A stretch of 64,000 bases of DNA from Desmodesmus armatus (taxonomy: Eukaryota > Chlorophyta > Chlorophyceae > Sphaeropleales > Scenedesmaceae): assembly GCA_007449985.2 (NCBI GenBank), contig VIIQ02000185.1, positions 63,267 through 127,266 on the forward strand, written 5' to 3'. This document shows, one piece after another, positions 1-11,506 of the stretch (the first letter of the stretch is position 1; each line of letters begins with the position of its first letter). The notes beneath the pieces are model-generated. The model was not told the DNA's origin. It saw only the letters and a list, made by a program, of their open reading frames with translations, and did no database searches. The position numbers and the translations under genes were made by a program.

Positions 1-136
1 CAAAGGAAAGCGACAAATGGGCCAGGCAGCAGCAAACACATATGCAAAGCGACACAAAACGCACACGAGAACACCTGCCACATGTGAAGGGCAAGAACCA
101 ACACGACCACTCCTGTACACCATGCCCCCTGCCGAC

Positions 137-3100
137 TCACTTCTCCAGTATGTTGACCACCGCCTGCTGTGCGCGCGCAACTGCTTCAGACTCATCCTCC
201 TCTGAACTGCTGTCACTCAAAGCATCCGCCGGAAGAGTGACCGTCATATCAACAGGCTTCTGCTGCTGCGCAACTGCTGCTGCTGCTGCCGCTGCATCCG
301 CCTTTGCTGCTTCAGCGGCCGCCGCTGCTTCGCGCTCCACAGCCGCCGCCGCAGCCGCCGCGGCTGCTGCATCACGTGCCGCCGCCGCTGCTGCCTCCCG
401 CTGCTTGTCGGCTGGCTTCTTCCCGTTGCTGCTGCTGCTACCCCTGCTCGTGCTACGCACACGCACAGCCATCCGAGCTTCTAGCGCCTCAGCTAGCGCA
501 GTCTCCCGCTCCCGACGCTGCCGCGCAACAGCGTCCGACACAGCCTTTGCCGCGTTCGACTGCCGCTCCTCCGCGCTGTCCCCATACCCGCGCCGGCCGC
601 CGCTGCTGCCGCCGTCCGCAGCCGCCGCCGCCGCCTCCTGCTGCTCGCTGCCCTCTTTCTTCCCGTCTCCCTTCTCCCCCCGTGGCGGCGGCAGCATCAG
701 CGGCTGCTGCTGCTGCTGGCCCAGCCCGTCAGCGACGCTGCTGAGGGCTGCAGCACCAGCTTCCTTTGCCGCCTGTGCCGTGCGCGCAGCAGCACGAGCC
801 GCCGCAGCTTTAGTCATCGCTATGGCTGATATGGCGGCAGACGCGGCGACGGCTGCCCTGCTGCTTGCTGCTGCTGCGCTGCGAATGTCGGTGATGGTGT
901 CGTCTTGCTGCACCATGGTGCGTGCATACTCCTGAGCCTCACGGAAGCCAGAGTCCTGCAGGATGGTGAAGGCACAAAACAGCCACACATGAGGGATATC
1001 AGCTGGTGCGTTGTTGGTCTGTCGACAACATGCACATCGTATGCGTAGGGCATACTCCTGAGCTTCACGGAAGCCAGAGTCCTGCGGAGTGGTACAGGCG
1101 CTGGATAGCAACAGATAGCAACAGAAGAAAGAAAGCGATGGGTGCGCTGGCAGAGGCGCTAGAGCTGGCAAACAACACGCTTGTATGCTCGTGCGGGTGA
1201 TGGTAACTAGAGTCCTGCAGGATGGTGAGAACGCAAGATAGCAACAAAGTCGCCAGTTGGTGTGGAGTTGGTTTGTCGATGATCTGATAGCATGCACCTG
1301 CAGGTCACAGAAACCGGGTTCCACCCACCCACCTGTTCGTCGTCCTCGAACACCTTGAAGGACACATCCAGCAGCACCTCCCCCTGCGCCTGCTGCCCGG
1401 GGTTGACCGGCTCCAAAGGGAGGCTGACAGTCATCTTGCCATCACGGGGGATGTTGGTCAGCGGCAGGGTGGCCTTGCCTACCTTGGGCCGGCCAGTGAG
1501 GGAGCTGTCGTTGACATACACCTCCAGCACCTGTGTTGCGAAGGGGTTGTATGTATTTTGCAGAGATTGAGTTGATACATCATCATGTTTGAGTTTGATT
1601 TTGTGTGTGTGAAGTGGCAGCGTAGCCTTGCCAACCTTGGGCCGGCCAATGGCTGTCGTTGACATACACCTCCTGGGCAGGCATTGGGAGTAAGGGGTGC
1701 GTGCATAAGTATGGGAGCGGGTTTGACCAAGGGGAGGTGCACTTGCTGTGACCGTGTTAAGACCTTGGGCCTGTCAGGAAGGTGGCTGTTGTTTGGCATA
1801 CAACTCCAGCACCTGGAGTGTGATTGGGCCATGTCTTCTGGACCAAACTTTAAGCTGCCTGCCCACCCACGGCCCCAGCAAAATTAAGACACAATCCCTC
1901 ACACACCCTGCACCACACCACACCAGCAAATCACCCCACTGCCCACCTGCTTCTCTGGGTCTTCCACCAAGAACTGCACCTCCTGATTCCACACTGGCGC
2001 CCCATGCCTGCTGGCCGTGCTGGTCTCGCTGTCCCTCCTGCTGGCCACCACCTGCTGACCCAGCACCAGCCGCACCCACGGGTTGGACTGCCACGGCAGA
2101 CCCCACACAGGGAGGTCACGGCCCCCACGCAGCAGCACTGTCAGCTCACCCTGTGAGAGCGTAAGGGAAAGTGAACTTCTCAGTGAAGAGTGAGAGATGG
2201 TAGTGTGACGTAACACACCCAAGGGAGAACTGCCAAGGCAGGCGGGAGCGGGGTCAATGCAACACCAAGCGCTGGCCTGCAACTATACTGCCAAACCACT
2301 AGGTCAGCTAGCGGCAAGTGCAGATACTGTGCAACTGCAAAAGCAGCAGACACTGCGCTGTATCTTGCTGTGACGTGCTGGGCTGGGACACACTGCACTG
2401 TCCCGTCCTGTTCCATCAGATGACGGCAGCAAGACCTGCTGACAGTAGTGCTGCAGCAGTCTCACACTCACCCTGAACAGCTCAGGCAGGCTGATGCCTC
2501 CTGCTGCTGCCTGTGGGCCCAGGGGCAGCGCAGCCAGCAGCGCCTGCTCCAACGAGTCAACCTGATGGACAGCAGCAGCAGCAGCAGCAGCAACATTGAC
2601 AGCCACACCACATAAAAAAACAGCAAAAGCAGGCATAATGCTTATTTGGGGTGATGTACGGGATCTGGCCCTACTTGCTGTGCCACAGAGCTATCCGATG
2701 CTGGCCACTATGCACACACCAACGAAACTCCAACTCTATATCTGGCTGGCACGGAGTCAACGCGCCACTTCCCTCCAAACCCCAAGCACCGTCTACCGCT
2801 GAAGACTGCTACACTCCCGATGGCTGCGCCATTCACCCACCTGCAGCACTGCGCTGGCCATTGCCTTCAGGATGGTGCTGGCCCGCTACACCCACACTTT
2901 CGTGTCATGGCCACCAAAACACCCACACCCACGCATGCACACATGCACAAACAGTCAGAGCACATCTTTCACCCGCTGTTCACCTGCAGCACTGCACTGG
3001 CCACAGCCCTCATGAAGGTGTCTCGCCCACTACACCCACACTTTCGTGTTTCTCCCACCCACACGCTTACACCCACACTTTCAACCATGCACAAACAGTC

Positions 3101-6100
3101 AGGATGTCCTCCACCCCCGCACCTGCAGCACTGCACTGGCCACTGCCCTCATGATGGTGTCTCGCCCCACCGCTGCCTCCGCAATGCTTGTCACGCTGGG
3201 GGGGATGCTGATCTCCAACCGCTGGGGCAGAACCATCAGCCCGGGGAGGTCCACAGTCAGCAGCCGGTTCAGCAGGTTCTGCAGTAGTGTGCAACAAAGA
3301 AGGAGAACAGACAGCTTTCATTGTCAGCATGGCATGACACAGCATGAATGATGCAACTCATATAACAGCACAGCATGGCTCTGTTTGGCCAGGCACAACA
3401 AATGGGGTTGCGCAAGCAGTGATGAGAGGAGTAAAAAGGTGTGATGTGCAGCTCAGGCAGCCATCTTGGCTTCAGCAACAAACAGGGATGATGCATGTAC
3501 AGTCCACCAGCTTTCCGGCAGTCGACTCCAAACTTACCTGCAGCACCGGAATGCGCATCAGCCTGACCCTGTTGTAGGGTGACAGCTGCACCTTCACTGC
3601 TGGTGGCCCCACAAACGCAACGCTGATGGTGCCGATCCATGGGCACATGGGCGCAAGGCGCAGCTTGAGCCACAATGCACACTGCACGTCCAGGTCTGAC
3701 ACCAACACTGGGATCTTGAATCGCCAGCGCCCTTGGCCTGCGGTGATCAGAGCAAGCAGGTAACCACAGGTCGGTAGTCAGTTGTCAGGTTGGTGTCAAC
3801 TACAGGGAGTTGGGTCAACTTTCGCCTACTGGAGTTGGTCAACGGGGGCTTGCCACAGTCGTGAGCCGGGCATGCTGCCTGGCATTCAGGTTGGCGTCAA
3901 GGAAGGCGTCGATGACAACGACCTGGACCCCACTACAGCACTGCATCGTGCTGCATTGTACTACACTGTACGTACTGCACTGTACCTTCTGCATTGTACA
4001 GCACTGTGCGTACTGCACCGTACTGCACTGTGCATACTGCACAGCATGTTGGCTTTACAGGAACTGGCTCAACAAAAACCTGAGCAACCCACAAGGGAGC
4101 CAGAGGCTCATATAGGTTGCAGTGTCACCCAGCTCCAGCATCAGCAGCAGGCGCGCCCCCGCAGTATATCGCAGGACTGCGTCAAGGAAGCGCCCCCCAC
4201 TACAGCACATCATTGTATCGCACTGCACGTACTGCACTGCACTGCACAGCTTTGTTGAAAAGCACTTACCCAGCTCGAGCATCAGCAGCAGGCGTGCACC
4301 CCCAGTGTATCGCAGGTCCACCACCCCCGTGAGGTCGCTGTCCTTCCTGCTGTTGCGGCGCCGCATGTTGGAGAAGTAGGGCGCCTCGTGGTCCAGTGTG
4401 AGCTCAACGATGCGCAGCCGCAGTAGCCACGCAGGGGAGGAGTCAGGCTGCAGAGCAAGGCAGTAAACAGGGACAAGCGGCGGGGTCAAATCCAGTGTCA
4501 ATCGTGTGAGACAAGACAGCAGTGTAGTTCAAACCGCAGTGGTCGCATGAGGCTCAATGATACACTATCTCAGGGAAACACCTGCGCACACTGTAGCAGG
4601 TCAAGCTGCAGTAGGTCATGAAAGAGCCTTCCTTGCCGCATTGCCCGCTTGAAGCCCACGAAGGAACCACCCACCACCCCTCCTCACCCACCCTTTCGAA
4701 CAACCGCGGAGCACCGCACCTTTCATACAACCACATCCCCGCCTTCCTCAAGCCCCATGCCGCTGACAAAGCATGCATGTCAAGTGTCAGCACAAGCACA
4801 CTCACCGAGATCAGTCCATCAAAGACTGGCTGCAGCAGGTCGGTGATCAGCGCGCCCCTTTGCCGCTTCACCTGATTGAAGCCTGCAGATTGTGCCACCC
4901 ACCGCTCCGCACCACCCACCCATCGAAAAAGCCCCAAACAGCCTCAAACAACCACATCCCCGCCTTCTTCAAGCGCCAAGCCACTGACAAAGCATGCATT
5001 TCAATCGTCAGCACCAGCACACTCACCGAGATCAGTCCATCAAACACCGGCTGCAGCAGGTCGGTGATCCAGCGCATCCCCTTGCCGCCCCACCCAACCC
5101 AAACCTCCCATTTCAGACCTCCATAACCATTACACCCACCACACCCTACCAATCACCCTCCTGAACAGCCTCAAGCCCATCACGCCCCACCACCTTCCCT
5201 GCTAAAAGCCCCAACAAGGGCACACTTGAAGGTCGTGTGTCCTTTGAGTGAGCGTGACACAAAGGCACGCCTAGGGGGAAACCCAACTCACCGAAATCAG
5301 TCCATCAAACACCGGCTGCAGCAGGTCAGTAATCCAGCGCTCCAGGCCCCGCTGGTACACCCGCCAGATCTTCCTGAAGCACATATTGACCCACTCAACA
5401 CTCTCGCCAGGAGCCTTCTGCACAACTGCAGTCATGGCTGCCCGATCTGGATGTAGGAAAACATAGTAACAGAAGGCACCAGGAGGCACACAGCAGCAGC
5501 AGACAAATGGCAGCAAGCTTACTGACTGAAGCTGCGCGGAGCACAGCAGCCATGCCCCTGCTCTGATGGGGTTCGTGCAATGAATGCACACGGCGGGACT
5601 ACCTGCACCAGTACTGCCTCATAGCTACATAGCTGAACTGAAATTTACCCCAAATCAGCGTCACACTAAAGACCCAACGCTTGCATGCCGAAGTAGAGGT
5701 ACAGAGTGTGCACCCAAAGTCACGCTCAGCGCCACTGTAACCTTGGTGGCAGCTGCAAAAGCACGCCTTTCTCACACTAAGATGCTAGTGGTTCCTCACC
5801 TGATGCAGCACTGCTCCCATTGCTGTACGCACTACTGCTGCTGCTGCTGCTGCTGGCATCGCTGCCAGCTCGGGACATCGGCCGCCCGTTGCCCCCAAGC
5901 GCCCGCCCACCCGACTGCCCCCACGCGTCCGGTGACTCCGGTATCCGATCCGAAGTGCTGCTGCCGAAGCTGCTGCTGCGGTCAAATCCCTCACTACTGC
6001 TGCTGCCGCCCAAGTTCAGGGAAACCCCGAGGGTGCGTTGCAGCCAGCTATCAAGGCTGGCAAGGGCTCGCCGCGCCCACAGCGTCCGAAGCAGCAGCAC

Positions 6101-6154
6101 TAGCAGCAGCTGCGCTCCGAGTGTCAGCACGACGCCCAACAGCACGCTTCGCAT
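137..6154 (-). CDS. NTMC2T5: NTMC2T5-like SMP/C2-domain membrane-contact lipid-transfer protein, 784 aa, nine exons
   Basis: Exons read right to left: 6154-5800, 5446-5292, 4447-4270, 3737-3538, 3278-3123, 2561-2472, 2150-1947, 1530-1333, 955-137. All junctions are GT-AG and phases agree, giving 784 codons with no frameshift. Exon 1 starts MRSVLLGVVLTLGAQLLLVL, one membrane segment that would anchor the protein. Exons 2-5 form an SMP lipid-binding domain, with ESVEWVNMCFRKIW, LLQPVFDGLI, RYTGGARLLLML, ALWLKLRLAPMCPW and LPGLMVLPQRLEISIPPSV matching the plant NTMC2 type 5 pattern. Exons 7-8 form a C2 domain (GELTVLLRGGRDLPVW, WNQEVQFLVEDPE, then LEVYVNDSSL). The last exon is a long Ala/Glu/Arg coiled region with an acidic DSSSEEDESE end. 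By family, SMP proteins move glycerolipids at ER or plastid contact sites; the exact membrane here is inference. Most of its introns carry duplicated exon ends (listed separately). Confidence 0.88.
1048..1225 (-). repeat. Echoes of the 5' start of NTMC2T5 exon 9
   Basis: The start of the last exon (right edge 955, encoding DSGFREAQEYA) recurs upstream in the intron at about 1048-1085, including the CTCCTGAGC/TTCACGGAAGCCAGAG stretch. A shorter copy with the AGAGTCCTGCAGGATGG acceptor context lies at about 1207-1225. The copies have substitutions, so they are not simple assembly repeats. Confidence 0.75.
1625..1820 (-). repeat. Echoes of the 5' start of NTMC2T5 exon 8 (C2 strand)
   Basis: The exon start at 1479-1530 (GRPKVGKATLPL and the codons for VYVNDSSL) recurs at 1627-1680 and, more diverged, at 1762-1815. 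Both copies sit upstream of the true exon within the same intron. Confidence 0.75.
2838..3170 (-). repeat. About 140-bp tandem repeat spanning the exon 5 donor of NTMC2T5, three copies
   Basis: The junction CACCTGCAGCACTGC (reverse strand: exon end GCAGTGCTGCAG followed by GTG) starts at 2838, 2981 and 3120, periods of 143 and 139. Each unit holds the last 12-16 exon codons plus intron sequence with ACCCACACTTTC. Only the 3120 copy continues into the full exon (3123-3278). The two outer copies keep a GT donor and could act as alternative 5' splice sites only if an upstream acceptor were used. Confidence 0.85.
4062..4112 (-). mobile_element. Solo LINE 3'-end fragment in an NTMC2T5 intron
   Basis: About 50 bp here (ACTGGCTCA...CCTGAGCAACCCACAAGG, then GAGCCAGAGGCTCAT) match the 3' end of the LINE at 34702-34752, in the same orientation. 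It ends in the same imperfect hairpin (GCTCAGG/TTGAGC arms). This is the shape expected of a heavily 5'-truncated LINE insertion. Confidence 0.7.
4120..4175 (-). repeat. Echo of the 3' end of NTMC2T5 exon 3
   Basis: The stretch AGCATCAGCAGCAGGCG with CAGTATATCGCAGG repeats the end of exon 3 at about 4276-4318 (codons for LRYTGGARLLLMLEL, here read RYTAGARLLLMLELG). It lies downstream in transcript order, and the donor region is partly retained. Confidence 0.75.
4799..5345 (-). repeat. Three copies of the SMP exon 2 end with donor site
   Basis: The codons for ITDLLQPVFDGLIS and the following GTGAGT donor occur three times: at about 4803-4850, 5024-5072 and in the true exon end at 5292-5335. 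Spacing is about 220 and 265 bp. Intervening sequence is also shared (CCACATCCCCGCCTTC and AAGCATGCAT blocks), so the unit is exon end plus intron. Only the 5292 copy is joined to the rest of exon 2. Confidence 0.88.
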
Positions 6155-8284
6155 GCTGGCCCTGCGGGGGGAGGGGGGGGACCAAGAAGGCCAGGGATAG
6201 TGAGGTCACGGGCAGCACATGGTTGGATACCATCGGAAGCACCCGCACAAGGTTGTAGCTTGCTCAAACATGCTGCATCACCACCCAGCGATATGCTGAA
6301 CACCACTGCTACCGTGAATTGTGTTTTCAGTCCCCCCCCCCCATGCCGGCAGACCAGTAAGCTTGCACCCCACAATCCCCAGCCAAACTGGCAGCTGCGA
6401 GCCGCAACCTGCGTCCAGAGCAGGGCGAGTCTGTGGTGTGCACACGACTGCCCAACCACAAACACACAAACAGCTTGCATGCCCGCCACTCACCCAATGG
6501 CAGGTGTCCATGTGCCGCCACCCACAGCAGCTGCTGCTGCTCCTGCTATAATGAGCCTGCCCCTACTCAGCTGCTGCTGCTCCCGCTCGCCCCGCCTGCT
6601 GCTGCCTGGCCGCTGCCAACACCGAGGCGCACCCAGTCCTGCACCCAGGCCTACAGGACCTAGGTACCCCCAGCCTGGCGCTGCTGCCGCCGCTGCCGCT
6701 GCTGCCATTGCTGCCGCAGCTGCCGCCGGCGGCGGCGCTGTGTGCTGTACTGGGCGCTTGCTGCTGGGCACTGCTGCTTCAGATGCCGTGGGTGAGCCAG
6801 GTGGGGGTGCCATCTGTGCTGGCCCTGCTGCTGTTCCTGCATGCGCATGCGACCTGCAGGACGCCTGCGCTGAGATGCGCTGGGCGGCGGGTAAGCTGCT
6901 GCCTGCCAGGCTGTTGCTCCTGGTGGTGGAGAAGCCACTGCTGCTGCTGCTGTGCCGTGTGCTGGCGTGGTAGTGGTCAGCACCTCGACTGCAGGGCGCA
7001 TGGCAGGTGCTGCTGCTGTAGGAGGTCGAGCACTGGCTGCTGCTCTGCCGCCGCTCGTCATCCTGCAACTGCTGCTGCTGGTGGTGGTGGGGCTGCTGAA
7101 GCGCGGGTGCATGCTGTGTGGCATGAGGTGCAAGCGCTGCTGCCAAGCTGCTGCTACTGCAGGGTTGCAAGCAGGCAACGGTGGCAGTTGCAGCTGCTGA
7201 TGCTGATGCTGCACCAGTCAGGCCCCTTGCGCATGCAGGCTTGATGCGGGCATGCCTGTGCTGCTGCTGGGATCTGCACTGCAGCCGGCATGTGCTGGGC
7301 CGAGCTGTTGCAGGAAACTGCATGTCGGATATGATGGCAGCGGCAAGCAAGTGATGCTTGTGAGCAGGGGCTCTGTCCACATGGTTTTGGGGGGGGATGT
7401 CACAGGGGCCTCAACGGACAGCAAGTGACATGCACAGTCAATATGAGCACGCACAGGCTGTGGGCCCCAGCGCGCAGCTTGCTGTGCCAAGCCCAGCAAG
7501 CGTGCCAATGGTTACATTAACAGTTTTGTAGAGTTGGCATGACCTTGAGGCCCCGAATTGACACCCAGATACATCAGGATCCAGCCACTGCCGCGCCTGT
7601 CCCCCAGATGGTGACCCTTGCTGACTGTGAAGGGGGCACCAGGGAGTCTGGCAAGCCAAGCTGAGCACAGACATAGGCAACCAACACAGCAGAGAGCCTC
7701 GACATACAAGATACAACAAGACACAACACTCACCCCACCACGTCTGCTCAGCTGTCCAGGCTGGGGGGCCGCTGCACCCCAGATGGGGCTGCTTGAAGTT
7801 GCAACGTGCATTAGACGTCACGAAGCAACATATTTGAAGGTCAGAGAAGGCCCATTGTGCCCCTGTTGCGAAAACTGCAACGGAGTGCTGCCAAGGACGC
7901 ACGAATGACAATGGAAACAGTCTGAAAGTCGATGTTGGGGTCCAAGAACGAACTTTTGGCTTTGGGGTGCGTCACCGTGAACGGATGACCTCAGCAGCGG
8001 TTTGGCGAAAGGGTGACAGTGCATATGTAGGTGCGGAGCTCAAACCTGTCTTACAAGCACTCCCCTGCCGAGGTTGATCTGCGGCGACAAGCAGTAGACC
8101 AGTCAACGTTTCAAACTGTGCATCAGCTGCACTCACAGCACTGCTGTTGTAGCTGCCGGACTTCTAAGCCCAGTTTGACAGTGATATCCACCAATACACT
8201 GTTGCAGAGTGTCTTGATCACTTTTGGGTCCCTTCAGCGAGCAGCTACCATCCGGGCAAGACAGCAGATGTGACACGGTGCAGG
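6155..8284. other. Divergent intergenic region, CTG/CAG-rich, no supported gene
   Basis: This lies between the divergent starts of NTMC2T5 (-) and the RJL GTPase (+). 6490-7260 is dense in CTG/CAG triplets, and long open frames on both strands there translate only to Q/S/A/H or L/C runs without a domain. 7380-8284 shows no recognisable coding pattern. Regulatory sequence for both neighbours is likely but no specific site is evident. Confidence 0.5.
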
Positions 8285-10191
8285 ATGGGGGGAGAGCAAG
8301 GCCCTCATCATGGGGCCACTGCCCGCAGTAGGGTGGTCAGGATAAAGGTTTTGTCCATGGGTGACATGGGGACCGGCAAGTCCTGCCTCATCAAGAGGTG
8401 AGCGAGGGTTGCACACCCTCTGCTGGCAGCAGCACGCCTGGCAAGTGATGGCCTGAGCCTGAGCAGCAGCAGATGTATCACCTATCGACAGGTACTGTGA
8501 AGAAAAGTTCATCAGCAAGTACATCCCTACCATCGGCATAGACTATGGCGTCAAGCCAGTCAAGCTTGGTGAGCACGAGGTGTGTGCGGTGGCTCCTAGT
8601 GCAGTTGTCTTTGATATCCCTGTACAGTCAACAACAGCACTAAAGCAGCAGGACAAGCAGTTCAATCAAGTGCTGTCAGCTGGGGCAATCACCCACCATA
8701 CCGTCGTGGTCAGCATGGCGTCCAGCCTTGACTCTTATTGACAAGATAGCTTCAGGAGCACGCTCATATGCTGGGGCCTGGAACCACCACGTGTACAATC
8801 TCACCTGCATACCAACTTGTGGCACAGTCGCTTCATGTTGTGACCACAAGAACCCCCCGAACCCACAGCGTGCCTGCTGCTGTGCAGGTCAGGGTGAATT
8901 TATGGGACCTGGCCGGCTCACCCGACTACCTTGATGTGCGAAATGAGTTCTACAAAGATTCACAAGCAGCCTTGCTGGTACGCAGCTGTACAGCTCAGTG
9001 TGAAAGCGCAGTCTTGTGCTAGCCCCTAGCAGAGCTGTGCAGCAGCTTTTGAGCACTAACAGACGGGGTGTCATCAAGTTTGGGAAAGCATTTGATGCAA
9101 TTAATCACCCATGGTATAGCTACTGTCATATGTCAGGGGCGGGAAGACCAACACAGCATGAGACAGTCACATGATTGGCACACTGGATGCCATCGTTTGT
9201 TGCAGAGGGCCATGTGGAATGCAAATGTCTGCCCTGAGTCCCCATGCTGCTGCCCTGCGCAGGTGTTTGATGTCACAAACAGGCCAAGCTTCGAGTCCCT
9301 CAGCAGTTGGATGGCAGAAGCAGCAAAGTATGGCGCACCCGCCAACATGGTGAGCAGTGCAGCACAAGGTTGGGGCAAGGGCTGCGTCAGGAGCAGTTCA
9401 CGAGCCTGGCTACAGCAGTAGACACCTGCAGTGCGCAGGCGCTTGTGTGAGCTCTGTCCACACAGGCTAGGTGCTGTCGCTAGTCTCATCACCATAGTGC
9501 AAGTTTTGACTTGCTTTTGGCCAGGACCCTCACGCCTCACGGGCTCTTGTGCTGCGGCTGTGATCAACACTGATTGGCTACCTGATTGGACTGCAGGCTG
9601 TGTTTGTTGTTGCCAACAAGGTGGACATGCCCGGCCGCAAGGTGTCCGAGGTGGAGGGGCGGGAGTGGGCAGCAGCAAGGGGCTACCCATACATTGAGGT
9701 GAGTGGGTCGCCTCTGTGGAAGGGTGTGCGGGGGCCGCACCGGGTGGCTGCTGCAACACCAGCACCATCCTTGCAGTCGGTGCACATCTATTATTTCACA
9801 CGCATCCTCACCGGGGCCTTGAAACATGCAGGTCTTTAGGCTTGCCTGGGCAATGTTCCCTACTCAGTAATGGTGCCGGATGGCACTTGAAGCAGCAAAG
9901 CTTCAACAGCATGAGCATGTCAAAGGCTTGGGTGTGCATGCTCGCTACCTTAGTCTGGGACAGGAGTTGTTTGGTACACGTGTGTCACTGCCCTGCTGTA
10001 CATCCTCTGCTATGCTTGTGCAGGCCTCTGCTGCCTCCGGCCGCAGTGTGGGTGCGCTGTTCTCATCCCTGTTCAGCGCAGTGCTCAGCCGGCTGCCACA
10101 GATGGACTACAGCCTGCTGCAGTGTGCAGCACAGGAGGCGGCAGCAGCATGCCAAGCAGAAGGCCTGGCACAGCTGAAGCTAGCCGCCTAG
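8285..10191 (+). CDS. RJL-family (DNAJC27/RBJ-like) small GTPase without J domain, 215 aa
   Basis: Six exons in phase: 8285-8397, 8492-8579, 8888-8977, 9263-9349, 9597-9698, 10024-10191 (stop TAG). The start ATG gives MGGEQGPHHG before the G domain. Visible motifs are P-loop GDMGTGKS, switch I YIPTIGIDYG, switch II WDLAGSPDYLDVRNEFYKD, NKVD (VVANKVDMPG), and EASA in the G5 position. VRNEFYKDSQ and IGIDYG are hallmarks of the RJL/DNAJC27 group. Switch II reads DLAGSP instead of DTAGQE, so the catalytic Gln is absent, as in that family. The end LKLAA has no prenylation cysteine and no J domain follows. RJLs are reported in flagellated eukaryotes, so a link to the flagellum or its signalling is inference from family knowledge. 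Confidence 0.9.
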
Positions 10192-11506
10192 CAGGGCTGT
10201 GTAGCACGGACACACTGCGGCATGTTTGCACTGCTTGGATGATTGATGCCGGGGTGCTGGCTTCGACTGCCAGTCTTTCACTTGGTTCTTGCATGATTAG
10301 GCAGGCGTGCACGTGCCACACTGTTGTGGGTAGCGAATGAATTTCAGCACTGAGAGGAAGTGATGCAGCTGAGAGCCAGTGCACTGATATGATTCAGCCT
10401 GTCGGTGGACAGCTACTGCAAAGTGCTGATTCAGACCTGTGATTCAAACCATGGCATGTGTTCTGGTAGCTAGGCAGTGTGAGTGAGGCGTATCTGATTC
10501 CCTCAGGGAATCGGAGGTCGTAGGTAACAGCTGGCCCTACAACAGCAGCCGATTATGCCCGTTCAACCAGGCCAACTTTGGAACCCGCCAGGAGCTGCTA
10601 CACCTGTCACACACAATACACCATAGTCAAACAAGGACAACCCGCAAGTCCGAGCACCAACCCTGTCGCAGGTTGGCATTTGCAGCAAGAACCTGCCAAC
10701 CCAAAACTGCCCCACCCCACAATGCCCTCAAATGCATGCAGCCACAGGGCTACTATGGATGCATTTGTGCCAAACATGCGACATCTTGACACACAAGGTG
10801 TTATGTAAGCTCAGGTGGTGTGCGCAAGCCAGGGCAACACCTGCCAGGGCAGGCGCTGCCCCAGCAGCAGAAAGACACACAGCAATTGTGATGCATGACA
10901 TCACCCACCGCCAAGACAAGCATGCAGCAATCCACACCTCAACCAACACCCACCACCCAGCCACACAACCGTTATGATCCAATAATGGCAATGCATGGCA
11001 GAGGCATGTGTGCACCACGCAGCCATACATCCACCCTCTCAACATCAGTCCACGACACCTTTACCCAGCCACAAGTTGGCCCACAGGACTGACAGCCACA
11101 AAAAGGCATTTGCAATGCAGGTTGACCCACTGATCCAGCCACCTCTCATGCATCCATACACCCACGGCCAGTATGTGACCCAACTTGCCCACAAGACAAC
11201 TCCTGCTGCCTGTACAGATACTGCTGGCATATGGTGCCCAGTATAGTGAGGTCCAAGGTTGCAAGTCTGTGCCCGTGGCCAAGACTCATCTATCTCTCAC
11301 TGCAAGTGACGCACCACCCGATAACTCCATGCCATCTCTGCATGCTTGCACACCACCTTACAACACTTGCATGATGATGCCAGCATGCAGCAACAACAGC
11401 GCCCAAACATTGCTGGATGTGTCCACCGAATGCCAACCACGGAATGCCAACCAAATCCCAGTGCACAAGGATGACCCGCACTAGGCCACTGCTGCGCCAA
11501 ACAAGC
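10192..11506. other. Convergent intergenic region, nothing recognised
   Basis: This lies between the stop codons of the RJL gene and the Cys-rich gene. It contains a short perfect inverted repeat around 10496-10512 (GATTCCC/GGGAATC) and otherwise no coding or repeat signal. It probably holds the two 3' UTRs. Confidence 0.5.

Noticed and set aside
42..935. Long plus-strand open frame at the left edge
   Set aside because: Antisense shadow of the Ala/Gln-rich last exon of NTMC2T5; it translates to Ala/Ser/Cys runs without a domain.
6490..7380. 296-codon minus-strand open frame, and a 178-codon plus-strand frame in the same place
   Set aside because: CTG/CAG-rich DNA opens several frames at once. 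No domain, splice support or start context.
7380..8280. A possible 5' exon of the RJL gene
   Set aside because: The ATG at 8285 is in frame with the P-loop exon and no upstream exon is needed, though a 5' UTR intron cannot be excluded.
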